From positions 54,266-74,694 of the forward strand of contig WELB01000172.1 in NCBI GenBank assembly GCA_009602725.1: 20,429 nucleotides of DNA. Reading direction: 5' to 3'. Source of the stretch: Spirogloea muscicola. Lineage: Eukaryota; Streptophyta; Zygnematophyceae; Spirogloeales; Spirogloeaceae. The translations under genes were made by a program, and so were the position numbers. Below the pieces are notes generated by a model. The model was not told the origin of the DNA. It saw nothing but the letters and a program-made list of their open reading frames with translations, and made no database searches. Below are positions 14,532 through 20,429 of this stretch, one piece after another (the first letter of the stretch is position 1; the number at the start of each line of letters is the position of its first letter).

Positions 14532-15351
14532 GGGTGTGCGTCAATGTGAGTGTGGCGAGCGCGGGGCCGATCCTGGAGAGCTGGCTGCTCATGTTCTGCG
14601 CTGTCCCCACGGCGGAGAGCGGACAGCGGCCCACGATTGCATCCGCGATGTGATGCATGGCATCCTGTTGGAGGCTGGCTTCTCCGTGGCAGCGGAGCAC
14701 TCCAGCATCATGCCGATCCAGGAAAGGGCCGACGGTCTCCACGCCCGGCGTGTGGACCTGGTGGCCACCCCACAGGCCGGCGGGCCATGTCTTCTCCTGG
14801 ACGTGGTGACCACTGATGCCTACGACCGCTCACACCCAGCTCAATGTGCCACCAAGGCTGGGTATGCGGTCGCCTGCGCTGCTCGGGCTATAGAGCTGAA
14901 GTACGCAGACCATCCGCGGGAAGACGAGTTCTTCCGGTAGGCCATTGATACCCATGGGGCGCTGGGCGCTCGGTGGCTCGAGCTGCTCACCCAGCTCGCC
15001 CGCCACACCATCGCCCGTTGCTTCCATGGAAAGCCGGTAGACTTTCCTGCAACCGGGTCGCTGGCGCAAGTGTATCGAATGCGCCTGGCCGTCTCGCTGC
15101 AGAGGTCTATGGCCCGGGCGATGCACCTTCGTGCCGGCAGAGCCCTCGCTGCTGCCTCTGGCTCTGGCCAGGGGACCCACTTCAACGAGCCTAGCATCTC
15201 CGACCTGCGGCTGCTTAGCAGAGGTTACTGAGTGATTCGAAGCTGCTTTGTTTCTGTTTCTTAGCGCTTCCCCTGGCCCCCTTCTCGTACTCTGTTCATT
15301 CTTTTTCGGGCTGATTTTCCAGCCCCTATTCTCATTGGGCAAGCACTTTCC
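14532..15351 (+). mobile_element. 5'-truncated RLE retrotransposon fragment 3, nested
   Basis: Contains the zinc-finger and endonuclease end of the ORF (described separately as a pseudogene) and then a 3' UTR with CTTAGCGCTTCCCCTGGCCC (15265), the stem-loop GGGCTGATTTTCCAGCCCC and CTATTCTCATTGGGCAAGCA. It interrupts a minus-strand copy: the body lies to the right (15353-16330) and the 3' end to the left (14207-14531). A shared TGAGC on both flanks may be the remnant of a target duplication. Confidence 0.65.
14533..15231 (+). pseudogene. CCHC zinc finger + restriction-like endonuclease domain of a non-LTR retrotransposon (in-frame TAG)
   Basis: One reading frame encodes the C-terminal module of an R2/NeSL-like protein. 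The zinc finger CECGERGADPGELAAHVLRC (14545-14604) fits C-x-C-x12-H-x3-C. The endonuclease core follows: RRVDL (Asp at 14755), LLLDVVTTDAY (Asp at 14800) and AIELKYADH, the R/PD..D..K-Y arrangement of the PD-(D/E)XK-like nickase that opens the target DNA for reverse transcription. The frame is interrupted by TAG at 14938-14940, where fragment 1 has a Leu codon (DEFAALAID versus DEFFR-stop-AID), then continues through FPATGSLAQVYRMRLAVSLQ to the proper stop at 15229-15231. The copy is therefore dead as it stands. Everything 5' of the finger is missing. Confidence 0.75.
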
Positions 15352-15352
15352 T

Positions 15353-16330
15353 CTGAGCGTTGAAAAGAGAGCGCGGCCAGGACACGGAGAGCCGCATCCG
15401 GAAGACCTGGGCCAGCGAGCCGGCCGCGTTGAAGCCGGGCAGCCCCCCTGGCGGACCCGGCCGCCGCTCGATGGCCTGCCGGGCAAGCCGCTGGAGGAGA
15501 TCCGGCCAGCCGCTGCCATAAGCCCCGTGGACGTCGATGGCAAGGGCCGCGAATTTATCGCCTGGGGGGTGATCTGCATACTTCAGCTCCTTGCCCCGGG
15601 CCGCCAAAGCGACCGCATGCCCAGCGGTCGCCGCCGACTTGAAGGGGTGGGGCGGAGTCGACACAGTCGGCGGTCACCACATCCGCGATGATATGCGGAC
15701 CGCCGCCGGGTGTGAGGCTGACAATTGGCGCCGCGCACGGTATACATTATCGACGTGTGCTCCACGGCCACCTTGTAGCCCGCCTCGATGAAGACACCCT
15801 GCATGCCGTCCCTGAGAAGGTCATGAGATCCGGTCTTCCGTGGGCACAACGGAGCATGTGGGCCGCCAGCTCCGCAGGGTCGGCGTGGCGGGGCACCGCA
15901 CTCGCATTGCATGACTCCAACGAGGCAGGGAGGGAGGAGGCCAACAAGCCGGTGGGCCGCCGTCCTGTAGACTGCGTCAGGCATGGTGAGAGCCGCGTAG
16001 ATAGGGAGCGCGGATACCCACGCCGCCGCCCCGGGGGGAGGAGGCTGAGAGGAGCCGGGCGCGCCCTCGAATGTCTTGCGGCGGAAGGAGCTCCACCACC
16101 CGGTTATAGGCCGCTGTCCACAAGCGCAGAGTAACGAACCTGGGCCCGCAGGTCGAAGGGTGTGCGCGAGGTGGATGAACGGAACAACCCGACATGTCGG
16201 GGTGGGCCGCCAGGAGCCCGTCGCGGGCAGCGCGGAGAGCAGCCTGGAAGGGCAGCGAGCCGTTCTCCACCTCAGCCACCACCCACTCCAAGGTGCGGAT
16301 GCCGAACGAAACATGGTTGCTTAGTAACTT
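15353..16330 (-). mobile_element. RLE retrotransposon fragment 4, body of the interrupted minus-strand copy
   Basis: The minus strand encodes, in several shifted frames, a segment before the finger (WVVAEVENGSLPFQAALRAA, FVTLRLWTAAYNRVVELLPP), then VMQCECGA with a following HMLRCAHG in another frame, GVFIEAGYKVAVEHTSIM, and AGHAVALAARGKELKYADHP with IDVHGAYGSGWPDLLQRLAR. It ends at RMRLSVSWPRSL next to 15352. At least three frameshifts make it a pseudogene. Its missing C-terminus (AHAVHSRAGRA onward) is what fragment 2 supplies. The 5' limit near 16330 is approximate. Confidence 0.7.
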
Positions 16331-16357
16331 GCTCAGTAACCGCTTCTTAGCAGCCGC

Positions 16358-16408
16358 CTTGCTGGCCTATCCCAGCCCCTAACCCTCTATGGGCGAGCAT
16401 TTCGTTTG
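16358..16408 (+). mobile_element. 51-bp stem-loop tail insertion with 11-bp imperfect target duplication
   Basis: Holds GCTGGCCTATCCCAGCCCCT and AACCCTCTATGGGCGAGCAT, a divergent copy of the retroelement tail with a weakened stem. It is flanked by TTAGCAGCCGC (16347-16357) and TTAGCCGCCGC (16409-16419), 10 of 11 bases alike. Confidence 0.6.
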
Positions 16409-16422
16409 TTAGCCGCCGCAAG

Positions 16423-16650
16423 TCAAAGGCTAGCAGCTGGAAAACAAACAAACAAAGTGCGCTCCCAGAGAAGCTGGAAAAAGCATTCCCTTTGCCCACA
16501 GCCAGAGGCGGCAGCTAGATCACGGCCAGCTCGCAGATGCAGGGCGTGAACCATAGCCAGCTGCAGGGATATGGAATGTGTTGCATGCAATACACCTGCA
16601 AGAGCGAACCAGGCCGCGTCGAAGTCAGCCTGCTCGCCGCGCCGCCGTTG
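16423..16650 (-). mobile_element. Decayed RLE retrotransposon fragment 5
   Basis: Minus strand reads DFDAAWFALAGVLHATHSIS, LQLAMVHALHLRAGRDLAAA and SGCG, matching FNAAGSLAQVFRMRLAVS and MHLRAGRALAAASGSG of the other copies. The sequence either side is unrecognised. It is more diverged than fragments 1-4, so probably older. Confidence 0.6.
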
Positions 16651-18102
16651 GACATCGCACGGCACGCAAGTAGGCACTACTTTCAGCTTGTGAAACCCGC
16701 ATAGTGGGGGGGGAAACAGCAATCGCTGTGTAAAAGAGATGGCGACTCTGCCGAGGGTGGCGAGGGCTGTGGGCTATTTCCTCCTTTCCCTCCTTGGCCA
16801 GGCAGGGAGGGAGGAAATTGGAATGTTTATTGAGTGCTGGAGGGCCTGAGTGGCCAAGTACAAAGGCCAGCACATTGACAGATGTATACAACCTGCTGCT
16901 AAGCTGACCAGCTCAGCACGTAGAGGTCGCTAAGTGATGCCCGCATACCGGACGGCAAATGAGAAATACGTCCGTCTACGGGATGTGGCTCAATGATCTG
17001 CGCTTCTGTATCGAGGCTTCCCTGTTGACCCTGTCCCTGTCATGGCGCTGGCCTTTCACAGACATCGCCTCCTTGTGGAAGAGCTTTCTCACCTTATGAT
17101 TGCCTGATGTTCTCCATACTCGGCCTAACGACAACTGGGCCTTATGACTCCTAGTAGGCTGGCCCTTCTTCCATCTGCTTTGGATAAGCGGCTCCTCTCT
17201 TTGAAGCTCCCGAGAAACTCCAAGGGGTTGTAGTGAGGCTGGTGGCATGCTAACCCGGTGGCAATGCAAATATTGAATCATGCAGAAGGACGGCTGCAGG
17301 GAGCCAGCTCGCGTCGAAGCCTGCGACTACATCGTCTGGCTTTCTAAGCAGCGGGGAAGAAGTTGGGTAGCTGGAGCCCAGGACAGGTAGCGAGCTGTGG
17401 ACCTCAGGCCGATTGCCAAGCGCAAGCGCGAGGAATGCGACAGTGCAAAGAAGAAACCTAAGCAAAGAGATACTTGACGCGTTCCTGTGGCCTATTGTAG
17501 GACCGTAACCTGAATCCCAGCCCTAGAGAAGCAGCGCACTCGCTATAAGCAAGGTGGAAGATGGTCAGGAAATCAAGTAGCGTCCTCAATGGCAATGGCT
17601 GCTCGCGACGCAGTAGTATTGAAAGCTTTGTGCACATACACTGCCATGTCCGCGCTGTTTGGGGCACCAGTCTGGGGTCAGCCGAACGAGATAACAGCTC
17701 TTTCAAAGTGAGCGATGCCTGTGAGAGGCCAGTTCCAAAAGAGTGCCCAAACGCAACTGACCATGGCCTCAGCGACACTGCCCTTTGTCGGAGCCCAGTG
17801 CTTTCTTGTGCTGGATGTCGTCCTCGTAGTAGCCGTTTGTTATTTGCGGTAAGCTGTTCAGTCGAGTCGCGCCACGCCCTCGACCTTGTATAGTCTTTCT
17901 GGCTGGCCTTCCATAGTCACCGTCCCTCTTGCTTTCAAGTTTCTCCGCCACAAGAGAGAAGAGAGCTCCCTTAAAAAGGAAATAGAAAGCAGCTCTTGCA
18001 GTGTAAGGCTATGGCTGCAAGAGGCCGGCCCAATAGGGATTGAACGAAGTCACCAGAAGGCGCAGAACACTTGAGAGAGTGGGTCTGAAAGACCGGTTCC
18101 CG
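16651..18102. other. Gene-poor stretch with unassigned minus-strand frames
   Basis: Three minus-strand open frames form a chain, each overlapping the next by about ten bases: 17951-17769 (60 aa, charged, starts MAEKLESKRDGDYG), 17778-17458 (106 aa) and 17465-17250 (71 aa, starts with the signal-peptide-like MLRFLLCTVAFLALALG). They could be a gene broken by frameshifts or chance frames; no family is recognised. Within the last, GFDASWLPAAVLLHDSIFAL resembles the FDAAWFALAGVLHATHSIS of fragment 5, hinting at another old retroelement relic at about 17270-17330. Short-repeat copies lie at 17711 and 18006. Confidence 0.4.
18006..18040 (+). repeat. Dispersed short repeat, copies C and D
   Basis: AGGCTATGGCTGCAAGAGGC with CGGCCCAATAGGGATTGAAC here, and GCGATGCCTGTGAGAGGCCA with GTTCCAAAAGAG at 17712-17743. 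Both are related to 6158 and 13425. Confidence 0.4.
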
Positions 18103-18232
18103 CGCCTGGCCGTCTCGCTGCAGAGGTCTATCTGTTACTTAGCGCTTCCCCTGGCCCCCTTCTCGTACTCTGTTCATTCTTTTTCGGGCTGGTTGTTCCA
18201 GCCCCTATTCTCAATGGGCGAGCACTTATCCT
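18103..18232 (+). mobile_element. Internally deleted retroelement tail
   Basis: Starts with CGCCTGGCCGTCTCGCTGCA and GAGGTCTAT, identical over about 28 bases to 15084-15112 of fragment 3. It then jumps to CTTAGCGCTTCCCCTGGCCC of the 3' UTR, omitting the roughly 150 bases that separate these in fragment 3. The stem-loop GGGCTGGTTGTTCCAGCCCC and CTATTCTCAATGGGCGAGCA follow. The new element at 18233 begins directly after. Confidence 0.6.
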
Positions 18233-18326
18233 CTTTTGATCCATCTGGTCGCGGGCGCCGCCGCCGCCGCCGCCACCCCTCTTAAACCCCGGGCCGCCGC
18301 CGGCGCCGTCGCCGGCGGCGCCTGCC

Positions 18327-20429
18327 ATGGGGTCCGCGGCGGCGTGCAGCTCTCGGCGCCGCCCTCGGAGCCGGAGTCCCGAACTTCCCCCGGCCAAGTT
18401 CGCGTGGGCGCAGCGGTTTCTCACCCTCGCCGCCTTCCATGCCGCCACCACGCCACCTCCGCCGCAGCCCCCCCTTCTTCCGCCGTCGCCACCCTCGCCT
18501 GCGAAGCCCCCGCGCGCGCCGTGCCCCACCTGCCCGCGGGATTTCGCAACTCCCCATGGTGTCTCTGTGCATCGGCGACACTGCAAGGGGCATGCCAGCC
18601 CCACCGGCCCGCCGCCCGCAGCGGCCGTCGCGGCTTGCAGCCCCATCGTCCAGGCCCTGGCATCCACTCGGGCGGAGCATTCCACGGAGCATTCCACGGA
18701 GCATTCCACGGAGGCCACTACTCTATCGCCTCCCGCCCGAGAGAAGTGTCGGGCACCAACGTTATCGCCTCCACCCCTGAGAAGCGAGGGGACCCACGAG
18801 GTGACCACGCTCCTCCATCCTCAGGGTACCATGTCCCATGTGCTCGGCCCTGACGCCCCTGAGTGTGCTTCTCCGGCGACAGTGGTGCGGCAGCCGCTAC
18901 CGCCCGCCGAGCCGTCGTCACCACAGCCGCCGACGTCCCCACCGCCCCCACCTCCTCCGACGCCGCCTTCCCGATCATCCGCCATCCCGCCTCTCGAGCC
19001 GCCCAGCCTTCCACAGTCGGCGCCATCGACGCCCCCCCCATCTCCGCCGCCTCCACCCCCGCCGAGCGAGCCGGCTCCACCGCCGTCGCCCTCTCCTCCC
19101 TCGCCCGACCCGCCTCGGTGCCAGCTTTGCCAGAGGACCTTCACCACGCGGTCCGGCCGGTCCAACCACCAGCGAACTTGCGCGGGCAACATCAACCGTG
19201 CGGAGCAGGCGCGGAGCGCAGCGGCGGCGGGTGGTCGTCGGGGCAGACCAGGCAGGCCTCCCGCGCCGTCCCCGCCCACGCCTCACCACTGGCAGTGGCT
19301 GGCCGACCTTGACCTGGCCGCAGTTCACCGCCAGGCGGCCCTGCCGCTCCTACGCCATGTTCCACGCTGGGCACGCCCACACCTCCGCCGCGCGCTCCGC
19401 CCGGTGACACAGCGGATCGTCGTGGACCACAGAGACGAGGCGGCGTGGAAGCTGTTCATCCTCTTCCCCCGGCTGTTGCTCGGGCGGGTCTCTCTCGACA
19501 GCCGCAAGCAGGGCCAGCAGCCCCTCTTGGAACGCGTCCAGTTGTTCGAGAGCGGGCACTGGGAGGAGCTCCTGGCGAGGCACGACGCAGCCGTGGCGGC
19601 ATCCGAAGCCAACCGTGGTGGTCGAGGGGCAACACACGACCGGGCCGCCAGCGTCCGCAGGGCTCTTCGCTACGGCCACGCGGGCGAGCTCTCCCGGGCT
19701 GTGCAGGCCCTGGACGATGCGATGCTGGCGCCGACCAATGCGGCAACCCGGGCGGCTCTGGACTCCCTCCACCCCCCGTCCAGCTCCCCCCTGCCACCGT
19801 GGTTGGCCGCGTTCGCCCCGCCGGAGGAGGTGGTCTTGGACGCCGACGCCCTCATGAAGGCTCTCCAGACCAGCCGTCGCGCAGCCGCCGGCGGCCCCTC
19901 CCGCATGCTAACTGAGCACCTGCGGGAGATCTTCCTTGAGGGTGAGGCAACAGACTTCAACGCGCTGCTGCAGATCTGCCAGCATATGGCCCGCGACAAT
20001 GTGCCGGCCAGCATCCGCGGCGTACTGTGCACCAGCACGCTGCTCGCCCTCGACAAGCCGAGCGGGGGAGTCAGGCCCATTGCCATTGGGGAGGTCCTGT
20101 ACCGCCTGGTGAGCCGCGTACTCTGGCAGCAGCATGCGGGGCTGGCGCAGGTGCACATGGCGCCACACCAGTACGGCGCGGGGCTGCGGAGTGGGGTCGA
20201 GGCCGTCGTTCATGGGGTTCGTGCGACCTTGGACCAGCACCCGGGGTGGCTGGTGCTGGCCGTTGACGTGAAGAATGCCTTCAACACTGTGGAGCGCGCC
20301 AGCATTGCGGAGGAGCTCCGGGCATCCTTCCCCTCCCTGGTACCCTTTTTCCGCTTGGGGTACGGTCAGCCCAGCGACCTCCTCTGGCGGACAGGGGGAG
20401 ATCAAGTGGAGGTCCTGCAGTCCCAAGCG
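18327..20429 (+). CDS. Retrotransposon ORF: two CCHC zinc fingers + reverse transcriptase (3' partial)
   Basis: An uninterrupted frame of 701 codons open at the window edge. The first ATG after the frame's upstream TGA (18237-18239) is 18327. Zinc finger 1 (residues 66-86) is CPTCPRDF...HRRHC and zinc finger 2 (265-285) is CQLCQRTF...HQRTC; both fit C-x2-C-x12-H-x3-C. They are joined by a Ser/Pro-rich linker that includes EHST three times from a 12-bp tandem repeat. The reverse transcriptase starts near residue 525: LDKPSGGVRPIAIGEVLYRL, then APHQYGAGLRSGVEAVVHG and the motif A stretch AVDVKNAFNTVER with catalytic Asp 647. The YxDD box must lie beyond the window. N-terminal fingers of this kind bind target DNA in R2/NeSL-type elements that use target-primed reverse transcription. 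The copy has no stop or frameshift here and may be intact or recently active. Confidence 0.85.
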   Translation, partial: MGSAAACSSRRRPRSRSPELPPAKFAWAQRFLTLAAFHAATTPPPPQPPLLPPSPPSPAKPPRAPCPTCPRDFATPHGVSVHRRHCKGHASPTGPPPAAAVAACSPIVQALASTRAEHSTEHSTEHSTEATTLSPPAREKCRAPTLSPPPLRSEGTHEVTTLLHPQGTMSHVLGPDAPECASPATVVRQPLPPAEPSSPQPPTSPPPPPPPTPPSRSSAIPPLEPPSLPQSAPSTPPPSPPPPPPPSEPAPPPSPSPPSPDPPRCQLCQRTFTTRSGRSNHQRTCAGNINRAEQARSAAAAGGRRGRPGRPPAPSPPTPHHWQWLADLDLAAVHRQAALPLLRHVPRWARPHLRRALRPVTQRIVVDHRDEAAWKLFILFPRLLLGRVSLDSRKQGQQPLLERVQLFESGHWEELLARHDAAVAASEANRGGRGATHDRAASVRRALRYGHAGELSRAVQALDDAMLAPTNAATRAALDSLHPPSSSPLPPWLAAFAPPEEVVLDADALMKALQTSRRAAAGGPSRMLTEHLREIFLEGEATDFNALLQICQHMARDNVPASIRGVLCTSTLLALDKPSGGVRPIAIGEVLYRLVSRVLWQQHAGLAQVHMAPHQYGAGLRSGVEAVVHGVRATLDQHPGWLVLAVDVKNAFNTVERASIAEELRASFPSLVPFFRLGYGQPSDLLWRTGGDQVEVLQSQA
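18675..18713 (+). repeat. 12-bp tandem repeat (GAGCATTCCACG x3) in the retrotransposon ORF
   Basis: Three exact units of GAGCATTCCACG followed by GAG encode EHSTEHSTEHSTE. The length is a multiple of three, so copy-number change would keep the frame. It lies in the linker between the two N-terminal zinc fingers. Confidence 0.85.

Larger units (their letters stand above)
18233..20429 (+). mobile_element. Non-LTR retrotransposon, 5' portion (right end outside window)
   Basis: Begins directly behind the tail of a truncated copy and contains a single long ORF with N-terminal zinc fingers and the start of a reverse transcriptase. With the downstream finger and endonuclease seen in fragments 3 and 4, the full element would read zinc fingers, RT, zinc finger, RLE. 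That all belong to one family is inference, since this copy does not overlap the fragments. The exact 5' terminus is not fixed. Confidence 0.65.

Noticed and set aside
14356-14742. 128-codon minus-strand frame
   Set aside because: A chimera: antisense of the plus-strand endonuclease fragment, then the 48-bp insert, then the true C-terminus of fragment 2. Not one gene.
13231-18232. Repeated stem-loop units considered as a CRISPR-like array
   Set aside because: Units are irregularly spaced, in both orientations, attached to retroelement coding remnants and flanked by target duplications. This is a eukaryotic retroelement nest.
18838-19407. Arg/Pro/His-rich plus-strand frame
   Set aside because: Out-of-frame shadow of the retrotransposon ORF, whose zinc finger and RT are in another phase.

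Overview
The window looks like nuclear DNA of a green alga (Chlorophyta; class not resolved). Every intron that could be placed is GT-AG. Extracellular enzyme domains are joined by SPPP/PPPSP linkers of the type seen in algal cell-wall proteins. A TGTAA poly(A) signal of the kind used by chlorophytes follows the first gene. The recognisable host genes have land-plant-type relatives. This assignment is inference from content, not from a marker gene.

Layout. (1) 3-3113, plus strand: 3' part of a secreted multi-domain pectate lyase, two PL1 domains split by five introns; the second domain lacks the catalytic arginine. (2) 3114-4132: tail-to-tail intergenic DNA. (3) 4133-5383 (possibly to 6115), minus strand: intronless, GC-rich bHLH transcription factor resembling plant FBH/AKS proteins. 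(4) 6855-12993, minus strand: a zinc transporter of the MTP12/ZnT5 type. It was assembled here from 19 exons that all join in frame to 775 residues. None of its exons is recognisable alone except the His-rich one. (5) 13219-20429: a retrotransposon nest. It holds fragments of an RLE-type (restriction-like endonuclease) non-LTR retrotransposon in both orientations, at least one nested insertion, several very short insertions made only of the element's 3' tail, and at the right edge an open ORF with two CCHC zinc fingers followed by a reverse transcriptase that runs off the window.

The host genes do not form an operon-like unit. They are a cell-wall polysaccharide enzyme, a transcription factor and a secretory-pathway zinc transporter, each with its own signals. 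The most notable unexplained structure is the 3' stem-loop tail of the retroelement. It occurs at least seven times. Three copies of only 48-114 bp are bordered by direct repeats that look like target-site duplications, and one of these lies a few hundred bases upstream of the zinc transporter.
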